DNA from: JAUUSJ01 sp051880475
Lineage (GTDB): Bacteria; Bacillota; Clostridia; Lachnospirales; Lachnospiraceae
Assembly: GCA_051880475.1 (NCBI GenBank)
Contig: JBJEOA010000054.1
Location: 33,199 to 97,198 of the forward strand
Length of the DNA: 64,000 bases
Reading direction: 5' to 3'
The position numbers and the translations under genes were made by a program. A model generated the notes under the pieces. That model was not told the origin of the DNA and ran no database searches. It saw only the letters and a list, made by a program, of their open reading frames with translations. Below, piece after piece: positions 18,801 to 27,228 of this stretch. Numbering within the stretch: position 1 is the first letter of the stretch; each line of letters begins with the position of its first letter.

Positions 18801-19897
18801 CAGGTATTGGGAATTTTACAGGTTCAAGAAGTATCACGTATCTTATTCAAGATAAAAGAGATATTTCCAAAGCAACTGTGGCGTCTATTCCAGAAGCTAC
18901 TTATACTGGAAAAAAGATTACTCGAACAATGAAAGTAACCGATGGAAGTGCTACTTTAAAAGAGGGTATCGATTATACAGTAGAGTATAAGAATAATATA
19001 AATGTTGGAAAAGCAAGAGCTACAATAAAGGGAATTGGTAATTATAAAGGAATAAAAACAGTTGAATTTAATATTGTAGCAAAGTCAGTGAGTGCAAGCG
19101 ATATAAGTTATACAGCAATTTCGAGTCAGTTTTATACAAGAAAACCAATTATGCCGGCAGTTACGGTAAAATATAAAGATATGGTTTTGAAAGAGGGAGT
19201 AGATTATAGGCTAAATTATGCTAATAATACAGAGATAGGAAATGCTTCTGTGAAGATTACAGGAATTGGAAATTATCGCTCTGTAAAAACTATAAAATTT
19301 ACTATTTTTCCAAATCAGGTAACAGGTGTAAAAGTAAAAAGTGCAGATTATAATAGTATTTCTATTTCTTGGAGTAAGTATAATGGTGTGACAGGATATC
19401 GAGTATATCGCTCCACGAATGGAAAGGATTTTACTTATCTTAAAACTTTAAAAGGGATTAATAGATTAACTTATACGGATGAAAGCTTGTTGACTGGGAA
19501 GACATATTATTATAAAGTTCGCGCTTATAAAGATGATGCGAGTGGAAAACGTTATTATGGAAAAATGAGTGCAATCGTATCTGGAAAAACAAAATTATCG
19601 AGAGTAAATCTTGTCTCTGCCATAAACTTGAGGACAAAAGCAGTGACATTGAAGTGGGAGAGAGTAAACAAAGCAAGTGGATATGAGGTTTACCAGACAG
19701 ATAAGAAAGTAAATGGTAAGGCGGAAGGGTATAAGAAAATCGCAACTATTACAAGCAGAAATATATTGACTTATACTAGTTCAAATTTAAAAGTGAAAAA
19801 GACTTATTATTATAAAGTTCGTGCTTATAAAATAGTGTCTGGCAAAAAGATTTATGCCGATTATTCTAATGTGAAAGGTGTTACAATAAAAAAATAA
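15815..19897 (+). CDS. Large secreted CotH-kinase protein with Ig-like and fibronectin III repeats
   Basis: 1360 residues from the ATG at 15815 (AAAGGAGAG upstream); an in-frame ATG at 15770 would put 15 charged residues before the signal peptide. Residues 1-27 are a Sec signal ending near IWA-AQ. Then follow a Glu/Thr-rich low-complexity repeat (40-130), a short Ig-like segment, and a CotH kinase domain at about 205-620, with DIRGRGNSTWKRFDKKPYKV near 245, NYQLYEQVRV, and GPIWDFDFSSGS near 520. A Listeria-Bacteroides-like repeat (FEGWSDGTNTYP ... LYAVWA) precedes four ~80-residue repeats of the YTG...EGVDY...NNINVG...GIGNY type (about 860-1165), then two fibronectin III domains with the shared YYYKVRAYK. 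No LPXTG anchor or membrane tail is present. CotH proteins phosphorylate secreted proteins; substrate unknown. Confidence 0.9.
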   Translation: MKKSCVFSWILVLVITLSTTYTDIWAAQITEDGTEITRESQKIEETFDGISQEESENEIVIAQENTGNIIQEAEENTETEIAIETTEKNTETEVAIETIEEDTTAEDAIAETTVEEDKEEASAEEGSVSFVQEYAKVGSNLTANYSGNQTEISYIWYIDGQKIDCTENTYIPTQNDIEKIIKVEVYKNEIKLGEASMFCSKLPVIYIDTENAQPIVSRDDYISAHIKIQGNDTYNLGNTILYDGAIDIRGRGNSTWKRFDKKPYKVKLDKSTNLFGMGKNKHWALLANYIDGSLMRNQLSVNIGKQLGVNAMDAVWVDVVLNDVCVGNYQLYEQVRVSKDRVNIFDWDGAAGDIAKEITKKEGLSDEDKDALTDYMEKNMQWMTSHIVSYNGVDYNILDYYNELPESTSGGYLMELTEEADEVSLFSTTRGVPLQFKSPEYINTNEAAFQWIKNYVQQLEDAMYSADHCVIDGEKHISYLDYCDSKSLIAYWLSCEILKNEIGYKSNYFYKADNMPIVFGPIWDFDFSSGSVAPFGSQSVKGWVSIGRAWFSECMKDPYFAVKVRELYDQNVEYLKSIVNDDGLLKQWYEYLKESGDKNFSIWHYSRTIDEDYAVLKSWLTNRIDWMDKQFRNDETAFASLNVPLSSVLNLSLDGENISSNEGRNYWGEYKEGQIYDLSIKVVEGDYSKFNYYVNGRYIAEGDIVNNEAVVSLTEDMLTEGLDNKNIISVWLKDENGNLVAMQCVTLTVLSGTKTYYNVTFHDQLDDSVNVYAQKKLEGGKILLADTSLNSQDALFEGWSDGTNTYPKDSYFKVKEDTQLYAVWAACADGEYHHTWEEIGDIYICKDCGKQKEIQKDYIDIASCTFNQSKRYTNVYTGFPVAPVITLQYGTRTLVEGVEYNISFKNNINVGYATYEITGIEDAGFTGKTALSYKIIAKDIAKVTAKYSPKSFIYDGTEKILELSLSFNKIPLEEGKDYTVTYQNNIEIGTATAYITGIGNFTGSRSITYLIQDKRDISKATVASIPEATYTGKKITRTMKVTDGSATLKEGIDYTVEYKNNINVGKARATIKGIGNYKGIKTVEFNIVAKSVSASDISYTAISSQFYTRKPIMPAVTVKYKDMVLKEGVDYRLNYANNTEIGNASVKITGIGNYRSVKTIKFTIFPNQVTGVKVKSADYNSISISWSKYNGVTGYRVYRSTNGKDFTYLKTLKGINRLTYTDESLLTGKTYYYKVRAYKDDASGKRYYGKMSAIVSGKTKLSRVNLVSAINLRTKAVTLKWERVNKASGYEVYQTDKKVNGKAEGYKKIATITSRNILTYTSSNLKVKKTYYYKVRAYKIVSGKKIYADYSNVKGVTIKK

Positions 19898-19915
19898 ACT
19901 GTGAGTTAAACTGAC

Positions 19916-19955
19916 AAGGGGCTGTCGGAAAATTATTTTCCGATAGCCCTTTTTA
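19916..19955 (+). terminator. Terminator after the CotH gene
   Basis: AAGGGCTGTCGGAAAAT (19916-19932) and ATTTTCCGATAGCCCTT (19935-19951) form a 17-bp stem with one mismatch, followed by TTTATTTT. Works for both convergent genes. Confidence 0.9.
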
Positions 19956-19978
19956 TTTTGACAGGAAAATATTTCTAA

Positions 19979-21172
19979 TTAAGAAATAGTTTTATTTTTG
20001 CATATAAAAATGCCAGCTTCTTTTGTGATATGAAGTCCATCTTTCACTTTCTTTTTTGTGAAATCATAAAAATCTTTATAGCGGTCTAAAATATACCGAT
20101 TTTGGTTTCCATGACAAGATAAAATATAGGAAACTAAGGGTTCAACATCTGGGACAAAAAGGGAGTCTTCGTAAGGATGCCATGTAATATGAGAAAAGCT
20201 CGAAGAGAGAATTTCTCTTCCATTTTCTTTTCCAAATTTTTCGTATAATTTATCTGCCGAGAGAACAATACGGTTGTCAAACTGTTGCACAAGATCTGTG
20301 ATTTCTTTCATATGATTTCTTCCGTAAGTGCTGCATAAAAATATTCCATCTGGCTTTAAAACTCGCTTTGCTTCACTGCAAATTTTTGTTATATCACTAC
20401 AATAAAAAAGCATATGATTGGCGATGACAAGGTCGAAAGATTGAGATGCAAAGGGAATCGTATGAGCATCAAATACATAAAAATGAAACTGAGGATTGTT
20501 GATGCCGATTGTTCTTTTTGCGTCTCGAATCATTCCCTCGGATAAATCAGAGAGAGTAATATCAATATCTTTTGGAAGGGAAGAAAGATGTTCTTTCCAC
20601 AGGCTGCCGTCTCCGCATCCTAGTTCTAAAACACGCAGTCCATTTTTCAGATTGCAATGTTCTAAAATCCAAGGAAACCATCCTTTTTTATTAGAAGAAT
20701 AAAGACTGTGAAGGTGAATGCGAGAGGTAATATTAGATGCATTTTGATATTGATTTTTTAAGCTTTTTTCCATATTTGTCAAGTGAATGAGGTGAAGCAT
20801 CTGACTCCAGTCAATGCTTTTTTCGGATTGAATGGCTAGGGAAGTATCTAAAATCGCTTTTTCTACAAGCTGCATTTGCTCAATTCGGTCTCTCACAAGT
20901 CCAAGCTGAATATTTAAAGATTCCAATAGAAAATGATAGTCAGTGTCATCAATCGTCAGTTCTTTAATATCATCAAGAGAAAATCCAAGATATTTTAAAA
21001 GTAAAATTTGTTGTAGCCTCGCTAAGTCTTTTTTCGTATAAAATCTTGCCCCTGTTTTTGTTACGAGAGAAGGTTTTAAAATATTTTGTTGGTCGTAATA
21101 ACGAATTGTCCGTACAGTCACATGAGCCATTCGAGCAAATTCTCCAGAGGAATAGTAGCCTTCTTTTTTCAT
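19979..21172 (-). CDS. MerR-type regulator fused to a SAM-dependent methyltransferase
   Basis: 397 residues from the ATG at 21172. Residues ~8-75 are a MerR helix-turn-helix (YSSGEFARMAHVTVRTIRYY, then KKDLARLQQILLLKYLGFSL), followed by a dimerisation helix. Residues ~165-300 are a class I methyltransferase: motif I VLELGCGDGSLW, DLVIANHMLFYCSD, and RVLKPDGIFLCSTYGRNHM. MerR-methyltransferase fusions are known in Firmicutes, but their substrate is not. No ribosome binding site precedes 21172; instead the start overlaps (ATGA) the stop of a 12-codon upstream ORF, suggesting translational coupling. The target promoter may be its own. Confidence 0.88.
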   Translation of the reverse strand: MKKEGYYSSGEFARMAHVTVRTIRYYDQQNILKPSLVTKTGARFYTKKDLARLQQILLLKYLGFSLDDIKELTIDDTDYHFLLESLNIQLGLVRDRIEQMQLVEKAILDTSLAIQSEKSIDWSQMLHLIHLTNMEKSLKNQYQNASNITSRIHLHSLYSSNKKGWFPWILEHCNLKNGLRVLELGCGDGSLWKEHLSSLPKDIDITLSDLSEGMIRDAKRTIGINNPQFHFYVFDAHTIPFASQSFDLVIANHMLFYCSDITKICSEAKRVLKPDGIFLCSTYGRNHMKEITDLVQQFDNRIVLSADKLYEKFGKENGREILSSSFSHITWHPYEDSLFVPDVEPLVSYILSCHGNQNRYILDRYKDFYDFTKKKVKDGLHITKEAGIFICKNKTIS

Positions 21173-21207
21173 AAATGATTGGCCCAAACACTCGCGATCT
21201 TAGGCAT
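21169..21207 (-). CDS. Putative 12-codon upstream ORF (leader peptide) of the MerR-methyltransferase
   Basis: ATG at 21207 encodes MPKIASVWANHL and stops at TGA 21171-21169, overlapping the ATG of the methyltransferase gene by the ATGA arrangement. The only strong Shine-Dalgarno (GAAAGGAGG, 21230-21222) lies 14 nt before this small ORF. An AGGAG...CTCCT hairpin (about 21226-21208) could mask it. Inferred role: coupling or attenuation of the downstream gene. Confidence 0.4.
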   Translation of the reverse strand: MPKIASVWANHL

Positions 21208-21397
21208 GAGGAGAGAGCCAACCTCCTTTCTATTAAAATCTTATGTTTTTATCATTTCGAGTATAAGTTAAAATAGAGTGTAGCAAAGAGAAAAGATGCT
21301 GTCAAGAATGAGAGAGCTTTATAGATTTCGTTTTTTTAAATAAAAGGTAAAATTTTGATTATTTCTTGATAAATTTCTAGATTATCTTATTAAACTA

Positions 21398-21406
21398 TGG
21401 TATAAT
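21398..21406 (+). promoter_or_regulatory. Extended -10 promoter
   Basis: TGG followed by TATAAT (21401-21406), an extended -10 without a good -35, about 100 bp before the nucleotidyltransferase start. Confidence 0.5.
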
Positions 21407-21505
21407 ACATATATGTATACAAAAAAATACATACAATATAGTAAAGCAAACAAAGAATATTCATATTATGTATATTCTCAAAATGACAAAGAAAGAGGTA
21501 GAGAG

Positions 21506-22423
21506 ATGGATACAACATTAATTATTATGGCAGCTGGAATTGGCTCCCGTTTTGGTGGAGGAATTAAACAATTAGCGAAGATGGGACCAAGCGGAGAAGT
21601 TATCATGGATTATTCTATTTATGATGCAAAGGAAGCTGGTTTTAATAAAGTTGTTTTTATTATTCGAAAGGATATAGAAAAGGAATTTAGAGAAGTGATT
21701 GGAGATCGCATTGCAAAACAGATAAAAGTAGAATATGTTTTTCAAGAATTAGATGATATTCCAGCACAATTTGAAGTACCAAAGGATCGAACAAAGCCTT
21801 GGGGAACTGGACAAGCGATTTTATGCTGCAAAGATATTGTGAAAGAGCCATTTGTTATTATTAATGCAGATGATTATTATGGAAAGGAAGCTTTTTGTAA
21901 ACTTCATGAGTTTTTAGTTGAAGAAAAAGAAAAAACCGCAGAATTTATGATGGGAATGGCAGGTTTTATTTTAAATAATACATTGAGTGAAAATGGAACG
22001 GTCACAAGAGGAGTTTGCATAGCAAATGAAGAAAATTGTCTGACAAAAGTTATTGAGACGACAGGAATTTATATGGACAAAGACGGTCAGATTATTTGTG
22101 ATAATGAAGAGGTAAAAGATTTTATCAATCCGAATGTAAAAGTATCTATGAATATGTGGGCTGGCTATCCAGAGTTCATAGATTATTTGGAGAAGGGATT
22201 TTGTGAGTTTTTAGAGAATTTAGATGAAAATTCTGAAAAGAAAGAGTATCTTATCCCGACGATTATTGATTCTTTGATTCAAGCGGGAAGAGCATCTGTA
22301 AAAGTTTTAAAAACGAAAGATAAATGGATTGGAGTTACATATAAAGAAGATATAGAGAAGGCACAGGCAGGCTTTCAAAAAATGATTGAAGAGGGAATAT
22401 ATCCAGCGAATCTTTGGGGATAG
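21506..22423 (+). CDS. Sugar-phosphate nucleotidyltransferase-like protein
   Basis: 305 residues. The N-terminus TLIIMAAGIGSRFGGGIKQL is the glycosyltransferase-A nucleotide-binding loop of NTP transferases, and VIINADDYYGKEAF supplies the metal-binding acidic residues. It resembles uncharacterised MobA/GlmU-like nucleotidyltransferases near phosphosugar kinases, but the sugar is not identifiable. The ATG at 21506 has AAAGAGGTAGAGAG upstream; an earlier ATG at 21413 has no site and gives a poorly conserved-looking Tyr/Lys-rich extension. It precedes ppk1 by 122 bp. Confidence 0.85.
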   Translation: MDTTLIIMAAGIGSRFGGGIKQLAKMGPSGEVIMDYSIYDAKEAGFNKVVFIIRKDIEKEFREVIGDRIAKQIKVEYVFQELDDIPAQFEVPKDRTKPWGTGQAILCCKDIVKEPFVIINADDYYGKEAFCKLHEFLVEEKEKTAEFMMGMAGFILNNTLSENGTVTRGVCIANEENCLTKVIETTGIYMDKDGQIICDNEEVKDFINPNVKVSMNMWAGYPEFIDYLEKGFCEFLENLDENSEKKEYLIPTIIDSLIQAGRASVKVLKTKDKWIGVTYKEDIEKAQAGFQKMIEEGIYPANLWG

Positions 22424-22545
22424 AGGAGTGGAAGAATTTCCTATTTATAATAATACTAACAAACTAGGGGATGCAATAGCTTTTCTAGTACATAATGCAC
22501 TTGTTTTGTAGATAATATGGGTAGAGAAAGGAAAGTGTAACTATT

Positions 22546-24789
22546 ATGAAGGAAAAAATTTATATGAACCGTGAATTATCTTGGTTAAAATTTAACGAGA
22601 GAGTATTAGAGGAGGCAGAGAATCCAAAAGTACCTCTTTGTGAGCGTTTAACTTTTGCTTCTATTTACCAGAGCAATTTAGATGAATTTTTTATGGTTCG
22701 TGTAGGCACGTTGGTGGACCAGGCTCTTCTTGAGGGAGATATGAGAGATGGAAAGACGAATATGACGCCAATGGAGCAAATTTCTGCCATTACGCAAGGA
22801 GTAAAAGTATTAAACGAGAGAAAAGATGCAGTTTATGCTTCTTTAATAAAAGAATTAGAAAAATATGGAATAAAATTAGTGGATTTTAAAAATATTTCCA
22901 AAGAAGAGGAGACAAAATTAGAGAAATATTTTGATATGGAGATTGCATCCATTATTTCTCCTACAATTGTGGGAAAGAGACAACCATTTCCATTTTTGAG
23001 AAACAAAGAAGTATATGCGATTGCTATTTTAAAGACAAAAAATGGAAAAGAGAGAATAGGAATTATTCCGTTTGGTGCTGGCTTGTTTGAGAATTTTATA
23101 CAGATTTCAGACGGAGAGAAGTATATTCTTTTAGAACAGTTAATGCTTCATTTCATACCTAGAGTATTTAAAGGATATGAGATTAAATCAAAAGGTTTGA
23201 TTCGTACAACGAGAAATGCAGATGTAGATGCGGATGCTCTTTATGAAGAGGATATCGACTACAGAGATTTTATGGTGGAGCTTATTAAAAAAAGAAAGAA
23301 ATTAGCCCCAATTCGTGTGGAAGTATTTGGAAAATTAGAGGATGAAGATATTGCTAAGATTTGTGAACAGATAAATCTTAGTACAGAATGTATATTTAGA
23401 AGTAAAGCACCTCTTGATTTATCCTTTGTCTTTAAGATTCAAGATATATTAAGAAAAATTCCAGAATTATTTTATGATAAACGAACTCCACAAAAGACGA
23501 ATGTATTTAGTTCAAAACGTTCTATTTTAGCTCAGATTAGAGAGAAGGATAAATTACTTTCCTATCCATATGAGAGCATGAGACCGTTTTTGGATATGCT
23601 TCGTGAGGCGGCTAATGATGACGATGTTATTTCTATCAAGATGACATTATATCGTGTGGCAAAACAGAGTAAAATTGTCGAGGCTTTAATTGAGGCTGCG
23701 GAAAACGGCAAGGAAGTCACAGTTATGGTAGAATTGAAGGCTCGTTTTGATGAGGAAAATAATATTGAGTGGTCTAGAAGACTTGAGGATGCAGGATGTA
23801 GAGTGATTTATGGATTAGATGGCTATAAGGTTCACTCAAAACTTTGCTTGATCACGAAAAAGAGTGGAAGACAGATTGAATATTATACGCAGATTGGCAC
23901 TGGAAATTATAACGAAAAGACAGCTAGACTTTATACAGATTTATCTCTTATGACAGCAAATGTAGAGATTGGTATTGAGGCGAATAAGGTATTTCAGGCT
24001 TTGGCTATGGGAGATACTGTAGATTCTGTGGAGCATCTTTTAGTTGCACCAAAATGTTTACAAAATAAAGTACTCGACATGATTGAAGATGAGATTGCGC
24101 TGGCGAAAGAAGGAAAGCCTGCTTATATCGGCTTAAAAATGAATTCGTTGACAGATAAAAAGATTATGGATAAATTAGTAAAGGCATCTAAGGCTGGTGT
24201 AAAGATTGATATGGTGATTCGTGGTATTTGCTGTTTAATCCCTGGTGTGCCAGAAAAGACAGAAAATATTCGTGTTCGCAGCATCGTCGGACGATTTTTA
24301 GAACATTCTAGAATTTATATTTTTGGAAGCAAAGGAAGAGAAAAAGTATATATCGCATCAGCAGATTTCATGACGAGAAATACAGTAAAGCGTGTGGAAG
24401 TTGCCACTCCAATTGAGGATGAAGATTTAAAAGCTCGTCTTATAAATATGTTCCAGGTTATGTTATCAGATAATTTAAAAGCGAGAGAACTTTATGCGGA
24501 TGGAGTTTATCGCTATGTGGAGCATGGAAAACCAGCGGTCAATGCACAGGAGTATTTTTACGAGGAAGCTTATAGGCGTGCTGCCGGAGAGTGGATTGCA
24601 AATGATTATGCTGCAAAGGAAGAGGAAAAAGAAGAAGTAAAAGAAGAAATTGCTTTGAAGGAAGAAGTTGATGATGCAGCAAAAGAAGTTGTGCATAAAC
24701 CTCTAGAAGAAACAATAGAAGAAAAAATAGACGCAAGAGAGGAAAAAATAGATATAACAGAGCAAAAAAAAAGCCTAGTCAAAGAGTAG
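22546..24789 (+). CDS. ppk1: Polyphosphate kinase 1
   Basis: 747 residues. It reversibly transfers the ATP gamma-phosphate onto polyphosphate. The N-domain starts NRELSWLKFNERVLEEA and contains SNLDEFFMVRVG. The two PLD-like catalytic domains carry the phosphorylated His in KVHSKLCLI (His430) and the second His in LEHSRIYIFG (His587), as in E. coli PPK. RRLEDAGCRVIYG and IGTGNYNEKTARLY are intact. The last ~70 residues are a Glu/Lys-rich tail not usual in PPK. A run of nine A at 24764-24772 near the end opens an alternative frame that continues with a basic tail to 24863. Confidence 0.96.
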   Translation: MKEKIYMNRELSWLKFNERVLEEAENPKVPLCERLTFASIYQSNLDEFFMVRVGTLVDQALLEGDMRDGKTNMTPMEQISAITQGVKVLNERKDAVYASLIKELEKYGIKLVDFKNISKEEETKLEKYFDMEIASIISPTIVGKRQPFPFLRNKEVYAIAILKTKNGKERIGIIPFGAGLFENFIQISDGEKYILLEQLMLHFIPRVFKGYEIKSKGLIRTTRNADVDADALYEEDIDYRDFMVELIKKRKKLAPIRVEVFGKLEDEDIAKICEQINLSTECIFRSKAPLDLSFVFKIQDILRKIPELFYDKRTPQKTNVFSSKRSILAQIREKDKLLSYPYESMRPFLDMLREAANDDDVISIKMTLYRVAKQSKIVEALIEAAENGKEVTVMVELKARFDEENNIEWSRRLEDAGCRVIYGLDGYKVHSKLCLITKKSGRQIEYYTQIGTGNYNEKTARLYTDLSLMTANVEIGIEANKVFQALAMGDTVDSVEHLLVAPKCLQNKVLDMIEDEIALAKEGKPAYIGLKMNSLTDKKIMDKLVKASKAGVKIDMVIRGICCLIPGVPEKTENIRVRSIVGRFLEHSRIYIFGSKGREKVYIASADFMTRNTVKRVEVATPIEDEDLKARLINMFQVMLSDNLKARELYADGVYRYVEHGKPAVNAQEYFYEEAYRRAAGEWIANDYAAKEEEKEEVKEEIALKEEVDDAAKEVVHKPLEETIEEKIDAREEKIDITEQKKSLVKE

Positions 24790-24913
24790 GTAAGAAAGCA
24801 AATTCAAGAAATAACGATAGATATAAGAGATATGCTGCGAGTTTAGCAAAGACAAATAAATAGAAGGAATAAAAAAGCTAGTAGTATAGAAACTTCAAAA
24901 CATTAATTTTTAT

Positions 24914-24964
24914 AAAAAGAGAGTTGGAATCTTAAGTATTTTAGGAGAGAACAGCTCTTTTTTT
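24914..24964 (+). terminator. Probable ppk1 terminator
   Basis: AAAAAGAG (24914-24921) pairs with CTCTTTTT (24955-24962), with an inner TT/AA and a long loop, ending in a run of seven T. The remaining intergenic sequence up to 25155 shows no further motif apart from GAGGAG before the next gene. Confidence 0.6.
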
Positions 24965-25155
24965 ATAGTTCGTATCTTAATACAGTAGTTTGGTTTTAGC
25001 GTTGATAGATTTTTATAAAAAATTTTTTATAAGAAATGGATTCGAGACTTAACAAATGGAATAGGATGTGGTAAGATGAAACTTGTGAGAAATAAAAATT
25101 AAAAGTAAACAAGAAGGTAGGATTAAAAAAATAGAAAGAGGAGAACTTAAAACTT

Positions 25156-27189
25156 ATGGAATCAAAGTATGCAGTGATAGATGATATCAAAGCACAAAAG
25201 AGATATGAAGATAGCCCAGTAGAGATTTTGCGTTTTCAAATTTTGAAAGATATGGAAAATGGAAAGAAATTTTTGCGCTATACAATGAAAAATATTGAAG
25301 AAAAAGTTATAAAAGCTATACATATTTCTATTTTTTGTTATGACTCCTATGGAAATAAGACAGATGAGATAGTGGGATTTGAGTATAAAAGTATATTTGC
25401 CAAAAAAGGAGAGAGTTTTGGAGAAAATTTTGTTATTCCACTCACATATATGACATCAGAAAAATTCGATTTCTATATCAACCATGTTTTTTTTGAAGAT
25501 AAAACAGTTTGGAATAGTATAAGAATTTTGAATTTAGAACATCCACAGCAATTGATGAGTGAACATCCTTCTTTTGAAGAAATGAAATTTGGCTGTAAAA
25601 AATTGGGTATTGATGAACAGGCAAAATATATTCCTGATATTATAGACAGATTTTGGCGTTGTACTTGCGGTCAAGCTAATCAAATTCATGTTGATCAATG
25701 TATGAAGTGTAAAACAAATCGAACTGTTTTGAATGAGATTTTTCACGAAGATTATTTAAAACAGATGAGAAAAATGGTTGAAGCAGAGAAAAAAAAGGTT
25801 AAAGTAGAAAAAATTCAGGAAAGAAATAAGCAGATTATGAAAAGAGTAGAAAAAAATAAAAGACAGTGGGGAAAAGTTATCGTTCCGGTTATGACGGGAA
25901 TTATCGTTTTAGGCATTGCTTCGTTTGTTGGGAAAAAATTTATTTTTCCGCCGTATTATTATAATAAGGCTCAAAAACAGCTAGAAGCTGGGCAATATAT
26001 TTTAGCACAAAGAGAATTTCAAAAAAGTAAAAATTATAAAGATGCAGAGCAGCTTGAAAAATATGCCAGTGTCTTAGCAGAGGTGGAGCAAATTAAAAAT
26101 GAGACTAACTTAGGTGAAATTTATAATAAAGTTGTGAGTCTCGATGGATTTTATGGCATCAATACGATTCTTGATACGAATTCTTACTTAAAACAGATAA
26201 AAGATTTGCAGGGAAAATGGGATCTATATGATGGAGGTAAAAAAAGAACATATAAGTTTTCAAATGGAAATATTACAATTAATGGTCAAAATATTTATCA
26301 AATTATAGCGGTGGAAAATGGAATTGGATTGCGTTCTGGAGAAAGAGGAGAAATTTGGAATATTATTTCTGTAGATGGCAATGAAATTTTACTTGAGACA
26401 GAGTCAGATGTAAGGATTTTCCATAAAAATCAGACGAAGGAGGATAGTATTTATTTTCCAGTTAAGAGCTATGAGTCAATTTTACAAAAAACGTTGCAAG
26501 ATAAGCATAAGATTGTTGATAATATAAAAAATAATAGTTCTCTATATGCTTGCTTTAATTTCATAGAATATTTATATGGTAAGGGATATGCTCAGCTTGT
26601 AAAACTAGAGAGCATGTATGTGGAAGATTTAAATGAGGCCAAGACATTGCTGCTTTCAGACGGCACTACTGTGGACTATAAAAAAGAAGTCAGAATTGAT
26701 GTTATTGGAAAGGCAGAAGATTTGAAAAGAAGAAATCAAAGAGATGCAGAAGTTAAAATTGATCACTATATTGGATATTTTGATGCGAAGGGAGAAAATC
26801 TTTTGGCGTATGTCAAAGTAGAGCAAGGAATTTCAGCTCAGCAAAATAATAGAAAATTAGTAGAGAAATTCAATTCTTATGAGATACCAAATATCACAAT
26901 TCCTATCTGTAAACAAGTGATTGAGGTGGAGATGAAAAAAAATACAGAGCTTGAAGATGAGTATTTTACGGTTACTGCAGTGAATATAGAAGAAATCGAT
27001 GAAAGTAGTATGCTCGTACATATTTGGGGAAACGATAGTACAGGGGCAAATAAACGAATTGATGGAACTGTAAATTATACTTATCAAGTAGAGAATACTA
27101 CTTCGCAAGAAGAAGTTTTTGACAAAAATATTTATGTTGAGACACCAATCTATGACTATGCAGAAAAATTAGCTGACTATCTTAAATAG
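25156..27189 (+). CDS. Membrane-anchored zinc-ribbon protein of unknown function
   Basis: 677 residues. Residues ~1-150 form a beta-rich domain (FLRYTMKNIEEKVIKAIHIS ... FCYDSYGNKTDEIVGFEY). A zinc ribbon follows near 172-192 (CTCGQANQIHVDQCMKC, CxC...CxxC). After a Lys-rich stretch there is one transmembrane segment (about 242-262, VIVPVMTGIIVLGIASFVG). The outside part begins with a TPR-like helix pair (YYYNKAQKQLEAGQYILAQR) and continues as ~350 residues with no recognisable fold. I cannot assign a function. The architecture (cytosolic zinc ribbon, one TM, extracytosolic TPR) is common among clostridial orphan proteins. It lies 39 bp before the CorA-like gene. Confidence 0.75.
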   Translation: MESKYAVIDDIKAQKRYEDSPVEILRFQILKDMENGKKFLRYTMKNIEEKVIKAIHISIFCYDSYGNKTDEIVGFEYKSIFAKKGESFGENFVIPLTYMTSEKFDFYINHVFFEDKTVWNSIRILNLEHPQQLMSEHPSFEEMKFGCKKLGIDEQAKYIPDIIDRFWRCTCGQANQIHVDQCMKCKTNRTVLNEIFHEDYLKQMRKMVEAEKKKVKVEKIQERNKQIMKRVEKNKRQWGKVIVPVMTGIIVLGIASFVGKKFIFPPYYYNKAQKQLEAGQYILAQREFQKSKNYKDAEQLEKYASVLAEVEQIKNETNLGEIYNKVVSLDGFYGINTILDTNSYLKQIKDLQGKWDLYDGGKKRTYKFSNGNITINGQNIYQIIAVENGIGLRSGERGEIWNIISVDGNEILLETESDVRIFHKNQTKEDSIYFPVKSYESILQKTLQDKHKIVDNIKNNSSLYACFNFIEYLYGKGYAQLVKLESMYVEDLNEAKTLLLSDGTTVDYKKEVRIDVIGKAEDLKRRNQRDAEVKIDHYIGYFDAKGENLLAYVKVEQGISAQQNNRKLVEKFNSYEIPNITIPICKQVIEVEMKKNTELEDEYFTVTAVNIEEIDESSMLVHIWGNDSTGANKRIDGTVNYTYQVENTTSQEEVFDKNIYVETPIYDYAEKLADYLK

Positions 27190-27228
27190 GTATTTTTGTA
27201 TAAAAAAAGAAAAGGAAGTGAGAAACAA

